Source of the DNA: Rhizobium sp. C4
Lineage (GTDB): Bacteria; Pseudomonadota; Alphaproteobacteria; Rhizobiales; Rhizobiaceae
NCBI RefSeq assembly: GCF_021026315.1
Contig: NZ_JAJNCX010000011.1
Coordinates: forward strand, 38,918 to 102,917
DNA: 64,000 nt
Direction of reading: 5' to 3'
Position 1 is the first letter of the stretch. Every line of letters starts with the position of its first letter. The notes under the pieces were generated by a model. It did not search any database, was not told the DNA's origin, and was given only the letters and a program-made list of their open reading frames with translations. A program made the position numbers and the translations under genes. This document shows positions 41,857-51,016 of this stretch, piece by piece.

Positions 41857-44010
41857 ATGGCAGAGCGATCATTTGCGCGTGAAGTCGAAGACCTGAAGCT
41901 CAAGGAAGGCGATATTTTCCGAGGTGAAGGCATTCTCGCCATCACCAAGGCGCTTCTCCAGTCAGGGGTCTCCTATGTCGGTGGCTATCAGGGCTCGCCG
42001 ATTTCGCATCTCATGGATGTTCTGGCCGATGCCAAGGATGTCATGGAAGAGCTGGGCATTCACTTCGAGACCTCCGCGTCCGAAGCCGCTGCCGCCGCCA
42101 TGCTCTCTGCCTCGGTCATGTATCCGGTGCGCGGCGCCGTCACCTGGAAGTCCACCGCCGGCACGAACGTAGCGTCTGATGCCCTCTCCAACCTCTCGTC
42201 CGGTGGTGTCACCGGCGGTGCGCTGGTCATCATCGGCGAGGATTTCGGCGAAGGCTCCTCGATCATGCAGGAGCGCAGCCACGCCTTCGCGATGAAGTCG
42301 CAGATGTGGCTCATGACGCCCCGCCCGAACCTCCCTTCCATCGTCGAAGCCGTTGAAAAGGGCTTCGAGCTGTCGGAAGCCTCCAACACGCCGGTCATGC
42401 TGCAGGTCGGCATCCGCTCCTGCCACGTCCACGGCCATTTCGTCGCCAAGGACAACAAGCGCCCGGAATACACGCTGAAGGAAGCGCTGGAAAATCCGCG
42501 CCGCGACGTCAACCGCATCGTGCTGCCGCCGGCCTCCTTCGTGCATGAGAAGGAAAAGCTGGAGAAGCGCTGGCCCGCCGCCGTCGAATTCATCAAGGCC
42601 AACAAGCTCAACGAACATTTCGGCCCAGCTGAGGGCGAGATCGGCATCGTGCTGCAGGGTGGCGTCTATAACGGCGCGATGCGTGCGCTCCAGCATCTCG
42701 GCCTCGCCGACGTCTACGGCAATTGCCGCGTGCCGCTCTATGTCATGAACGTCTCCTATCCGATGGTCGACGACGAGCTGATCGAATTTGCCGCCGGCAA
42801 GAAGGCGATCCTCATGGTCGAGGAAGGCGCGCCGGAATATATCGAGCACACGCTGCACACGCTCTTCCGCCGCAAGGACATCCAGACGAAGGTGTCCGGC
42901 AAGGATATCCTGCCGCTCGGCGGCGAATATACGACGCCGGTGCTCATCAAGGGCCTTGGCGCCTTCATCGAGGCCAATGCCCCCGGCCTGCTCGGCAACC
43001 GCCCGCCGGTGCCGAACCCCGATCCGATCCTCACCGACCCCAAGGTCAAGGCGCTGGCCGAAGTCGTGCCGCCGCGCCCTGCCGGCTTCTGCACCGGCTG
43101 TCCGGAACGCCCGATCTTCGCCGCCATGAAGCTGGTCGAAAAGGAACTCGGCGAACACCACGTCTCGGCCGATATCGGCTGTCACCTCTTCTCCATCCTG
43201 CCGCCCTTCAATATCGGCGGCACGACGATGGGCTATGGTCTTGGCCCCGCGTCCGCCTCGGCCTTCAATGTCGAGGCCGACAAGCGCTCCATCTCGGTCA
43301 TGGGCGATGGCGGCTTCTGGCATAACGGCCTTGCGACTTCGGTCGGCAACGCCGTCTTCAACAAGCAGGATGGCGTCATCCTCGTCGTCGACAACTACTA
43401 TTCGGCAGCAACCGGCGGTCAGGACATCATGTCGTCGCGTGCGCTCAACCCGCGCCGCAAGACCAACAATTCCATCGTCAATGCGGTGAAGGGCATCGGC
43501 GCCACCTGGGTCCGCCAGATCGACCGCACCTATGATGTCGCCAAGATGCGCGACACGCTGAAAGAGGCGCTGACGACCAAGGAGCCGGGGCCGAAGATCA
43601 TCGTCGCCTCTTCCGAATGCATGCTCAACAAGCAGCGCCGCGTGAAGCCGCAATTCGCCAAGGCGGTGAAGGACGGCAAGCGCATGGTCAAGGAGCGCTT
43701 CGGCGTGGATGAGGATGTCTGCACGGGCGATCACGCCTGCATCCGCCTCTCCGGCTGTCCCTCGCTCTCGGTCAAGCATACGGATGATCCGCTGAAGGAC
43801 GATCCGGTCGCGGCGATCGACAATTCCTGCGTCGGCTGCGGCAATTGCGGCGAAGTCTCGGAAGCGGCAGTCCTCTGCCCCTCCTTCTATCGCGCCGATG
43901 TCATCCACAATCCCACCGGCTGGGACCGCTTTGCGCATCGCGTGCGCAACGCCGTCATCGGCTGGCTCCAGAAGCGCCGCGCTTCCGGCCGCGTCGTCTT
44001 TGCTGATTGA
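41857..44010 (+). CDS. Indolepyruvate ferredoxin oxidoreductase-like, alpha subunit (IorA family)
   Basis: A 717-residue thiamine-diphosphate enzyme that oxidatively decarboxylates aryl 2-oxoacids to acyl-CoA. The N-terminal pyrimidine-binding domain contains GGYQGSPISHLMD and the conserved SASEAAAAAML glutamate region. CTGCPERPIF near 412 begins the TPP domain, with MGDGGFWHNG near 481 and VVDNYYSAATGG as the diphosphate/Mg motif. The C-terminus has ferredoxin-like cysteines (near 622 and SCVGCGNCGE near 657-666). Start ATG 41857 is preceded by GGGGAA. Paired with the beta subunit after 14 bp. Indolepyruvate is the family substrate; isatinate (2-aminophenylglyoxylate) is an attractive alternative here. 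Confidence 0.92.
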   Translation: MAERSFAREVEDLKLKEGDIFRGEGILAITKALLQSGVSYVGGYQGSPISHLMDVLADAKDVMEELGIHFETSASEAAAAAMLSASVMYPVRGAVTWKSTAGTNVASDALSNLSSGGVTGGALVIIGEDFGEGSSIMQERSHAFAMKSQMWLMTPRPNLPSIVEAVEKGFELSEASNTPVMLQVGIRSCHVHGHFVAKDNKRPEYTLKEALENPRRDVNRIVLPPASFVHEKEKLEKRWPAAVEFIKANKLNEHFGPAEGEIGIVLQGGVYNGAMRALQHLGLADVYGNCRVPLYVMNVSYPMVDDELIEFAAGKKAILMVEEGAPEYIEHTLHTLFRRKDIQTKVSGKDILPLGGEYTTPVLIKGLGAFIEANAPGLLGNRPPVPNPDPILTDPKVKALAEVVPPRPAGFCTGCPERPIFAAMKLVEKELGEHHVSADIGCHLFSILPPFNIGGTTMGYGLGPASASAFNVEADKRSISVMGDGGFWHNGLATSVGNAVFNKQDGVILVVDNYYSAATGGQDIMSSRALNPRRKTNNSIVNAVKGIGATWVRQIDRTYDVAKMRDTLKEALTTKEPGPKIIVASSECMLNKQRRVKPQFAKAVKDGKRMVKERFGVDEDVCTGDHACIRLSGCPSLSVKHTDDPLKDDPVAAIDNSCVGCGNCGEVSEAAVLCPSFYRADVIHNPTGWDRFAHRVRNAVIGWLQKRRASGRVVFAD

Positions 44011-44024
44011 GAGGGATGAGAACC

Positions 44025-45575
44025 ATGAACGTTCATGTTGATAATGCATTTGCCGCTCTCTCGCACGACAAGCCGCTGTCGCTGGCGATCCTCGCCATGG
44101 GCGGCCAGGGCGGCGGGGTTCTCGCCGATTGGATCGTCGATCTGGCCGAGTCTCAAGGATGGGTCGCGCAGACCACCTCCGTGCCGGGCGTTGCCCAGCG
44201 CACGGGTGCGACGATCTACTATCTCGAACTGCTGAAGGCCCGCGAAGGCGTCGAGCCGGTTCTGGCGCTGATGCCCACACCCGGCGATGTCGATATCGTT
44301 CTCGCCGCCGAGCTGATGGAAGCCGGCCGCTCCGTGCTGCGCGGTCTGGTCACGCCGGACAAGACGATGCTGATTGCCTCCACCCACCGCTCCTATGCGG
44401 TTGGCGAAAAGGAAAAGCCCGGCGACGGCACCGGCAACCCGACCGTGGTCGTGGACGCCACCGATTTCGCCGCGAAGAAGACCATCACCTTCGACATGGA
44501 CACGCTGGCGACGAAGAACGGCAGCGTCATTTCCTCCTCCATGTTCGGTGCGCTTGCCGCCTCCGGCGCGCTGCCTTTCTCGAAAGAGGCTTTCGAGGCG
44601 ACCGTCCGCAAGGGCGGCAAGGGTGTCGAGGCCAGCCTTCGCGCCTTCAACGCGGCCTATGACCGCGTGCTGCGCGGCGGCAATGACAAGGTCTCGGCCA
44701 CATCGCCCAAGACCTTCGCCGCCATCCCGACTTCCGCCGGACACCCGGCGCTCGACAAGCTGATTGCCCGCATCAGGAATGAATTCCCGGAAAGCGTCCA
44801 GCCCATGCTCTATGCGGGCGTGAAGAAGCTGACCGATTTCCAGGATCCCGCCTATGCGGACGAATACCTGACCGAAGTCGCCAGGCTCCACGCCGCCGAC
44901 AAGGCGCATGGCGGGGCGGAGAAGGAATTCGCCTTCACGGCACAGGCGGCGAAGTATGTCGCTGTTGCCATGGCCTATGACGACGTGATCCGCGTCGCCG
45001 ATCTCAAGACGCGCGGCACCCGTTTCGACCGGGTGAAGAAGGAAGTCGGCGTCAAGGGCGACCAGATCCTCTACACGACCGAATATATGCATCCGCGCAT
45101 GGAAGAGGTCTGCGGCACGCTGCCCAAGGGTCTCGGCAGCTTCATCGAAAACCGCCCCGGCCTCTTCAACTGGCTGAACCGCCGCATCGACAAGGGCCGC
45201 CGCGTCCAGACCGGCACGCTCTTCTGGTTCGCCGGCCTCTATTTCGTCTCGTCGCTCCGCCGCTTCCGCCGCGGCAGCCTGCGCCATTCGATCGAGACCG
45301 CGCATCGCAATGCCTGGATCGCCGAGGCGCTGAAGGTCCTGCCGCTGAACTACGACCTCGCCGCCGAAGTCCTCGGCAACCGTCGCCTCGTGAAGGGCTA
45401 TTCGGACACCCATGTCCGCGGCCTTTCCAAGTTCGACCGCGTCATGTCGGCCCTGCCGATGCTGATCGGTCGCGACGATGGCGCCGCCTGGATGCGCCGG
45501 CTGCGTCAGGCCGCGCTCCTGGATGAGGGCGGCATTGCGCTCGATGGCGCGCTGAAGACGGTGGCGACGCTCTGA
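44025..45575 (+). CDS. Indolepyruvate oxidoreductase-like beta subunit (POR gamma domain plus DUF6537)
   Basis: A 516-residue partner of the alpha subunit. Residues about 15-200 form the pyruvate-oxidoreductase gamma domain (LAMGGQGGGVLADWIVD, then QTTSVPGVAQRTGATIYYLEL). The C-terminal 300 residues are the DUF6537 extension seen in the large proteobacterial IorAB proteins. In many proteobacteria both halves are fused in one polypeptide of about 1,150 residues; here they are separate genes. The ATG at 44025 (MNVHVDN) is preferred over 44007, which overlaps the alpha gene. No ferredoxin gene is adjacent, so the electron acceptor is unknown. Confidence 0.92.
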   Translation: MNVHVDNAFAALSHDKPLSLAILAMGGQGGGVLADWIVDLAESQGWVAQTTSVPGVAQRTGATIYYLELLKAREGVEPVLALMPTPGDVDIVLAAELMEAGRSVLRGLVTPDKTMLIASTHRSYAVGEKEKPGDGTGNPTVVVDATDFAAKKTITFDMDTLATKNGSVISSSMFGALAASGALPFSKEAFEATVRKGGKGVEASLRAFNAAYDRVLRGGNDKVSATSPKTFAAIPTSAGHPALDKLIARIRNEFPESVQPMLYAGVKKLTDFQDPAYADEYLTEVARLHAADKAHGGAEKEFAFTAQAAKYVAVAMAYDDVIRVADLKTRGTRFDRVKKEVGVKGDQILYTTEYMHPRMEEVCGTLPKGLGSFIENRPGLFNWLNRRIDKGRRVQTGTLFWFAGLYFVSSLRRFRRGSLRHSIETAHRNAWIAEALKVLPLNYDLAAEVLGNRRLVKGYSDTHVRGLSKFDRVMSALPMLIGRDDGAAWMRRLRQAALLDEGGIALDGALKTVATL

Positions 45576-45604
45576 TTGGATTTTCGCAACCGGCAGCGCC
45601 AGCA

Positions 45605-45800
45605 GCACCCCCCTCTGGCCTGCCGGCCATCTCCCCCGCATGGGGGGAGATCGGAAAAAGGCACCCGCCCGTTCCAACTTCAAGCACAGACCGCGGTAGA
45701 CGTGCGCCAACTCACCCTGGGCGCTCAACATCTGCGAGGTGAGCGCCACAGCCAATCTCCCCCCTTGCGGGGGAGATGCCCGGCAGGGCAGAGGGGGGTT
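45605..45800. repeat. Dispersed GC-rich repeats in the 45576-45848 gap (no gene)
   Basis: The CCCCCTCTGGCCTGCCGGCC / ATCTCCCCC module near 45607-45650 occurs again in inverted orientation near 45757-45800 (CTCCCCCTTGCGGGGGAGAT then GCCCGGCAGGGCAGAGGGGGG-like sequence). The pair could fold into a large hairpin behind the IorB-like gene and act as a transcription barrier towards the convergent EAL gene. Confidence 0.7.
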
Positions 45801-45848
45801 CCCCAAGACCGCCGCCCGCGAATATCGCACGGCAGCGCCGCCTCCCCT

Positions 45849-47072
45849 TCAGCCAGCCTTGCTCTGCTCCACAAACTCCGCCGCCGGCTTCGGCTTGCTG
45901 AACAGATAGCCCTGCCCCTTGTCGACGCCGAGGTCGCGCAGCGTCGTTTCCTCTTCCGCCGTCTCCACCCCCTCGGCCACGACCACCGTTCCCGTCCGCC
46001 TTGCATATTCCGTCAGTGCGCTGATCATGGCGATGCGCAGCGGGTCGGTGTCGATGTCGCGGGTGAGGCTCGTGTCGAACTTGATGATATCCGGCTGCAG
46101 CTTGAGAATGTGGTGCAGGCTGGCATAGCCGGCGCCGGCGTCGTCGATGGCGATCCTGACGCCCTGCGCCCGGGCGCTCTTCAGCGCGGTCTGCAGCTCG
46201 GCATAGTCGTCGACGGCGGCGTGCTCGGTGATCTCGATGACCAGCGACGCCGGATCCACGAGCGCCAGAAGCGGCTGCAGGTTGCCGGTCAGGATCGTCT
46301 TGGGCGACAGGTTGATGTTGATCGAACAATCCGCCGGCAGCGTGCGGCCTTGCGTCAGCGCGCGCTCGGCGGCCAGGAGCTCCAGCCGGCTTCCGAGCCC
46401 GGCCAGTTCCGCATCGGCAAACCACTTGTCGGGGCTGCGCGGCGGCTCGCTTGCAAAGCGCGACAGCGCCTCGAAGCCGGTGATGGCGCGGGTCCTGAGG
46501 TTGACGATCGGCTGGAAGACGATTGCCGGGTCGCCGGCGGCAATCGCCGCCTCGACCAGCTTGCGGGTGCGGCGGCGCTTCTTCTGCGCGCTGATGTCAC
46601 CGGCGAGCATCCGCGCCATCAGGTCGGCAAGCTGGCGCAGCAGTACCAGCTGCGTTTCGCCGAGATCGGGACGCGGCGTGAAGGCAAAGCAGCAGAGCGT
46701 GCCGTAGATCTGCCCGTCCTCGAGTTTCAGCGGAACGCTCAGATGCGCGCCGATCGGCACCTCCGCCGTCTCGGGAATTTCGGCCGTCGCCGGCACATCG
46801 GCGGTGTTGGGGATCAGCTGCGGCAACGCGCCTTCGACCACCTTGCGACAATAGCCGGCGCCGATCGGGTGAATGTCGCCGGCGCGGATTGGCGGGTTTT
46901 CGACGAGCGAGGAGACGCCCTGAAAGATGCGGACGGCGTCGGAAAATTCCGCCAGAAACGCGACATCCATGTTCATCTGCGTGCGGATCGTATCGAGGAT
47001 GAGATTGATATTGCTGGCAACAGGGGCCGACAACGGCGTCGGGCCTCTGCCGGTATCATGAAGATTGCTCAC
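45849..47072 (-). CDS. GAF-EAL cyclic-di-GMP phosphodiesterase
   Basis: A 407-residue signalling protein. The N-terminal third is a GAF sensor (NMDVAFLAEFSDAVRIFQGV to VPIGAHLSVPLKLEDGQIYGTLCCF). Residues about 165-400 form an EAL domain with FEALSRF (the EAL motif), ININLSP, EITEH, AIDDAGAGYASL with the catalytic Asp pair, IIKFDTSL, AEGVET and GQGYLFSKP, so all residues needed for c-di-GMP hydrolysis appear present. Start: GTG 47072 has GGGGGGAAAT upstream; no ATG is as well placed. It is monocistronic and convergent with the IorB-like gene. Confidence 0.92.
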   Translation of the reverse strand: MSNLHDTGRGPTPLSAPVASNINLILDTIRTQMNMDVAFLAEFSDAVRIFQGVSSLVENPPIRAGDIHPIGAGYCRKVVEGALPQLIPNTADVPATAEIPETAEVPIGAHLSVPLKLEDGQIYGTLCCFAFTPRPDLGETQLVLLRQLADLMARMLAGDISAQKKRRRTRKLVEAAIAAGDPAIVFQPIVNLRTRAITGFEALSRFASEPPRSPDKWFADAELAGLGSRLELLAAERALTQGRTLPADCSININLSPKTILTGNLQPLLALVDPASLVIEITEHAAVDDYAELQTALKSARAQGVRIAIDDAGAGYASLHHILKLQPDIIKFDTSLTRDIDTDPLRIAMISALTEYARRTGTVVVAEGVETAEEETTLRDLGVDKGQGYLFSKPKPAAEFVEQSKAG

Positions 47073-47489
47073 ATTTCCCCCCGGAACTCGGCTTTCCCTC
47101 GACACCCCGCTCGGCAAGAGAGGCGCAAGACTTGCAAAGGCTTGTCAGACTGCGGCGGCGTCAATGCGTGGACAGGCTTCCCGGTCGCCAGAGTAATATG
47201 GTTCATATATTAGAGAAGACTTTCTGAATTCTTCTCTGGATTGCAGAATATGCCTGTGTGTCGCGATCTTTTCAACCATGACGTCTGGGGATCCTGCTTT
47301 CGATTTTGCCGGTTATCCTGTGGTGATGCGTGCAGTTGGGCTTCATCTCCGCCCGCGTGCGACTCAGGCATTCGGCCTGTCGCCGCGGCATGGTCGGCGA
47401 AGGCCGGGGCGACGAAACGGACGCTCCGGGCTTGACCGGCAGGAGGAGATTGCGATCACGCGCAAAGAGAAATTGCAGCCCTTTGGCCT

Positions 47490-47837
47490 TCAGTGCGCAT
47501 AGGGGATCCCGTAGCGCTCGGCGAGCAGTTCGCAGAGGCGGTCGATATCGCTGACGAAGCGCGTTTCGCCAAAGCGCAGCGCATCGGCCGGCGCGGTGGC
47601 GGGGTCCGCGAAGATCAGCACCGGCAGCCCCTGGTTCTCCTCGCCGATCCGCTCGATGACGGCCGGGCGCGGGCGGGCGAAGTCGACGCGCATGACATCG
47701 ACGCGGTCGTTCAGCTCGGGAAAGGTCGCGAGCAGCCCTTCGACCATATTGCATTGCGGGCAGTAATAGAGCCTGTCCGGCGAAAGCTTCGTATCCGGAA
47801 AGCCGGGCGTGATGAGAATGAGAAGATCGCGGGCCAT
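47490..47837 (-). CDS. DUF3088 family protein (thioredoxin-like)
   Basis: A 115-residue protein. YYCPQCNMVEGLLATFPELNDRVDVMRVDF places a CxxC motif at the start of a helix after the first beta-strand, as in thioredoxin folds, and the overall sequence fits the DUF3088 family of unknown function. ATG 47837 (MARDLLILITPGF) is chosen because upstream in-frame codons would overlap the gap preceding the Fic gene. It may be a small thiol-disulfide or glutaredoxin-like protein. The gap 47073-47489 on its 3' side holds no recognisable gene. Confidence 0.72.
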   Translation of the reverse strand: MARDLLILITPGFPDTKLSPDRLYYCPQCNMVEGLLATFPELNDRVDVMRVDFARPRPAVIERIGEENQGLPVLIFADPATAPADALRFGETRFVSDIDRLCELLAERYGIPYAH

Positions 47838-47940
47838 GACATGCCTTTTTGGAAGATGAGAGGCCCGTGTCTTAGAAAGCATGGCCGAGCAAGGCAAGGG
47901 TTTGTCGTCTCCCGCGCCCGCAATGAGCGATAGCCGGCCT

Positions 47941-47998
47941 TTCTATAACTCACAAAATGCTGTAATCATGAGTTATAGAAACGGGTCCTATAGCTCAT
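47941..47998. promoter_or_regulatory. Inverted-repeat operator immediately upstream of the Fic gene
   Basis: TTCTATAACTCA (47941-47952) and TGAGTTATAGAA (47969-47980) are a perfect 12-bp inverted repeat. A third half-site, CTATAGCTCA (one mismatch), follows at 47988-47997 and runs into the start codon. The Fic protein has a C-terminal winged helix, so autoregulation is likely. Confidence 0.7.
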
Positions 47999-49106
47999 GC
48001 GCTGGAACTGGCAGTATCCCGATTGGCCGAATTTCACCTATGACGCGGCCGCCCTTGCGCCGCTGGAGGCGCGGTTTCGCCAGTCGTCCGGCGAGGTGAT
48101 CGGCGCTGTCCGGCATTTCGGCGATGACGACCGGAGCCAGCTGCGCATCGAACTCTTGAGCGACGAGGCCGTCAAGACATCGCAGATCGAGGGCGAGTTT
48201 CTCGACCGGGCGAGCGTGCAATCCTCGCTGCGCCGGCAGTTCGGGCTCGATGCGGACAACAATCCGGTCCGGCGGGTGACGCCGCAGGAACGCGGCATCG
48301 CCGAAATGATGGCCGATGTCTATCTCAACTGGGAAGCGCCCCTTGAGCATGAAGAGCTGTTCCGCTGGCATGCCATGCTGATGGCCGGCAACCGCCATAT
48401 CGAGACGGTCGGCGCCTATCGGCGGCATGACGACGCGATGCAGATCGTCTCGGGGTCGGTGGACCGGCCGGTGATCCATTTCGAGGCGCCGCCGTCGGCC
48501 CGGGTGCCGGACGAGATGGCGCGCTTCATCGACTGGTTCAACCGCACCGGCCCCGGCGGGGCGGCCCCCCTCCCCCCGCTCGCCCGTGCAGCGATCGGCC
48601 ATCTCTATTTCGAAAGCATCCATCCCTTCGAGGACGGCAATGGTCGTCTGGGACGGGCATTGGCGGAAAAGTCGCTGGCCCAGACGATCGGCCAGCCGAG
48701 CCTGATCTCGCTCGCCTTCACCATCGAGCGCAACCGCAAGGCCTATTATGCCGAACTGGAGCGCCATCAGCGCCGGCTCGACATTACCGACTGGATCGTC
48801 TGGTTTGCCGAAACCGTTCTCGACGCCCAGCAGACGACGCTCGCCCGCATCGCCTTCTTCATCGCCAAGGCACGCTTCTACGACCGCTTTCGCGGGCGGC
48901 TCAACACGCGGCAGGACAAGGTCGTCGCCCGCCTCTTCCGCGAGGGCATCGGCGGGTTCGTGGGGGGCCTGAGCGCCGAAAACTACATCGCCATCACCGG
49001 CACCTCCCGCGCCACCGCGACCCGCGACCTGCAGCAGCTGGTCGAGATCGGCGCGCTTTCCCGCACCGGCGAGCGGCGCCATACGCGCTATGCGCTGCTG
49101 CTGTGA
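47997..49106 (+). CDS. Fic-domain protein with C-terminal winged helix (class II, autoinhibited)
   Basis: A 369-residue AMP-transferase-type protein. A DUF4172-like N-terminal region contains the inhibitory helix motif TSQIEG (T61 to G66; consensus S/T-x-x-x-E-G/N), marking a class II Fic. The catalytic motif HPFEDGNGRLGR begins at H209 and is intact. The C-terminal 60 residues form a winged helix (ITGTSRATATRDLQQLVEIGALSRTGERRHTRY). Such proteins modify target proteins by AMPylation and are self-restrained by the N-terminal helix. No antitoxin-like partner is adjacent, in keeping with intramolecular inhibition. The target is unknown. Confidence 0.92.
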   Translation: MRWNWQYPDWPNFTYDAAALAPLEARFRQSSGEVIGAVRHFGDDDRSQLRIELLSDEAVKTSQIEGEFLDRASVQSSLRRQFGLDADNNPVRRVTPQERGIAEMMADVYLNWEAPLEHEELFRWHAMLMAGNRHIETVGAYRRHDDAMQIVSGSVDRPVIHFEAPPSARVPDEMARFIDWFNRTGPGGAAPLPPLARAAIGHLYFESIHPFEDGNGRLGRALAEKSLAQTIGQPSLISLAFTIERNRKAYYAELERHQRRLDITDWIVWFAETVLDAQQTTLARIAFFIAKARFYDRFRGRLNTRQDKVVARLFREGIGGFVGGLSAENYIAITGTSRATATRDLQQLVEIGALSRTGERRHTRYALLL

Positions 49107-49199
49107 GCGATCGGAAAGGTGATACCTTTGTATTGTCCGTGAGTTACGTGGTTGCGTCGGTGGGCGGGCGCTGTATTCTCGCAGGCCGGAGGATGAGGC

Positions 49200-50915
49200 A
49201 TGGCAGTGGAGGCATTCGATTACATCATCGTGGGCGCGGGTTCGGCGGGCTGCCTGCTCGCCAATCGCCTGAGCCGCGATAAGTCCCGCCGCGTGCTGCT
49301 GCTGGAGGCCGGCCGCAAGGATGATTACCACTGGATCCACATCCCCGTCGGCTATCTCTACTGCATCGGCAATCCGCGCACCGACTGGCTTTACAGGACC
49401 GAATCCGAAGCCGGGCTCAATGGCCGCAGCCTCGTCTATCCGCGCGGCAAGACGCTGGGCGGCTGCTCCTCCATCAACGGCATGATCTACATGCGCGGCC
49501 AGGCGCGCGACTACGACCACTGGGCCGCCCTCACCGGCGACGACAGCTGGACCTGGGACAATGTGCTTACCCATTTCAAGGCGCATGAAGACCACTATCG
49601 CCTCGACAACGGCCGCGATCCCGAAACCGGCGGCAACAGCCGCTTTTCCGATCTGCACGGCCATGGCGGCGAATGGCGGGTGGAAAAGCAGCGGCTGCGC
49701 TGGGACCTGCTCGAAGCCTTCGCCGAGGCGGCCGTCGAGGCCGGCGTGCCGAAGAGCGACGATTTCAACACCGGCGACAACGAGGGCGTCGGCTATTTCG
49801 ACGTCAACCAGCGCGCCGGCTGGCGCTGGAATACCTCCAAGGCGTTTCTCCGCCCCGTCCTGTCGCGCCCCAATCTGACGGTCTGGACGCAGGCGCAGGT
49901 CGAGCGGCTGCTGTTCGAGACGGAGGACGATGGCGCGCTGGTCTGCTCCGGCGTCCGCCTTCGCCGCACCGGGGTGCCGGTCGAGGTGCGGGCGCGGCGG
50001 GAAGTGATCCTCTCGGCCGGCTCCATCGGCTCGCCGCAGATCCTGCAGCTGAGCGGGCTGGGCGAAGCCGCCTTCCTGCAGAGCCTCGGCATCCAGCCGG
50101 TCGCCGATCTTCCCGGTGTCGGCGCCAACCTGCAGGATCATCTGCAGATCCGCACCGTGTTCAAGGTGAATGGCGCCAAGACGCTGAACGCGCTCTCCTC
50201 CAGCCTCTTCGGCAAGATGGCGATCGGCATGGAATATGCGCTGAAGCGCAGCGGCCCGATGAGCATGTCGCCCTCGCAGCTCGGCGCGTTTACCCGCTCC
50301 GACGCGAGCCAGCCGCATGCCAATCTCGAATATCACGTCCAGCCGCTGAGCCTCGAAGCCTTCGGCCAGCCGCTGCATCGCGAGCCCGCCTTCACCGTCA
50401 GCGTCTGCAATCTCAATCCGACGAGCCGCGGCACGGTGCGCATCCGCTCCGGCAATGCGACCGATGCGCCGGCGATTGCGCCCAACTATCTGGCGACGGC
50501 TGAGGACCGGCATATCGCGGCTGAGAGCATCCGCCAGGCCCGCCATATCGTTTCGCAGCCGGCGCTTGCCCGCTATCAGCCGATCGAGTGGAAGCCGGGG
50601 GTGCAATACCAGAGCGACGAGGAGCTGGCGCGGCTTGCCGGCGATATCGCCAGCACCATCTTCCACCCTGTCGGCACGACGAAGATGGGCCGCGCCGACG
50701 ATCCGCTCGTCGTCGTCGACAGTCGCCTCCGCGTCTACGGGGTTCGTGGCCTGCGCGTTGTGGACGCCGGCGTGATGCCGACGATCACCAGCGGCAACAC
50801 CAATTCCCCGACGATCATGATCGCCGAAAAGGCGGCGGGCCATATCCTCGAAGAGGTGGAGCGCCGGACCGAATGGCCGATGAGCCCTAGCGCGCGGGCC
50901 TCGGCAGTGGCCTAG
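49200..50915 (+). CDS. GMC-family FAD oxidoreductase (choline/alcohol dehydrogenase-like)
   Basis: A 571-residue GMC enzyme. The ADP-binding fold FDYIIVGAGSAGCLLANRLS opens the protein; RGKTLGGCSSINGMIYMRGQ is GMC signature 1, LSAGSIGSPQILQLSGLG signature 2, and HPVGTTKMG with SGNTNSPTIMIAEKA near the end carries the catalytic histidine region. BetA-like enzymes oxidise primary alcohols to aldehydes using a quinone or oxygen. It converges with a zinc alcohol dehydrogenase across a repeat element that supplies its TAG stop codon. The substrate is unknown. Confidence 0.92.
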   Translation: MAVEAFDYIIVGAGSAGCLLANRLSRDKSRRVLLLEAGRKDDYHWIHIPVGYLYCIGNPRTDWLYRTESEAGLNGRSLVYPRGKTLGGCSSINGMIYMRGQARDYDHWAALTGDDSWTWDNVLTHFKAHEDHYRLDNGRDPETGGNSRFSDLHGHGGEWRVEKQRLRWDLLEAFAEAAVEAGVPKSDDFNTGDNEGVGYFDVNQRAGWRWNTSKAFLRPVLSRPNLTVWTQAQVERLLFETEDDGALVCSGVRLRRTGVPVEVRARREVILSAGSIGSPQILQLSGLGEAAFLQSLGIQPVADLPGVGANLQDHLQIRTVFKVNGAKTLNALSSSLFGKMAIGMEYALKRSGPMSMSPSQLGAFTRSDASQPHANLEYHVQPLSLEAFGQPLHREPAFTVSVCNLNPTSRGTVRIRSGNATDAPAIAPNYLATAEDRHIAAESIRQARHIVSQPALARYQPIEWKPGVQYQSDEELARLAGDIASTIFHPVGTTKMGRADDPLVVVDSRLRVYGVRGLRVVDAGVMPTITSGNTNSPTIMIAEKAAGHILEEVERRTEWPMSPSARASAVA

Positions 50916-51016
50916 AGCGTTTCCGCGTTTCATGGAAACGCGAAGGCGCTCTATCTCTTTGTTTTCACGCAATTCCGGACGCGAAACCGGTTTCCACTTT
51001 CGCTGGAATTGCTCTA
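50913..51016. repeat. RIME-like dispersed repeat between convergent genes
   Basis: A 104-bp element with inverted ends TAGAGC and GCTCTA. It has an internal palindromic hairpin (GCGTTTCCGCGTTT...GGAAACGCG) and the ACGCAATTCCGGACGCGAAA and GGAATTGCTCTA blocks common in Rhizobiaceae intergenic mosaic elements. Its two ends supply the TAG stop codons of both flanking genes. Confidence 0.8.

Noticed and set aside
41962..44280. A 772-codon open frame antisense to the IorA-like gene
   Set aside because: Low-complexity antisense shadow; the plus strand encodes intact TPP and iron-sulfur motifs.
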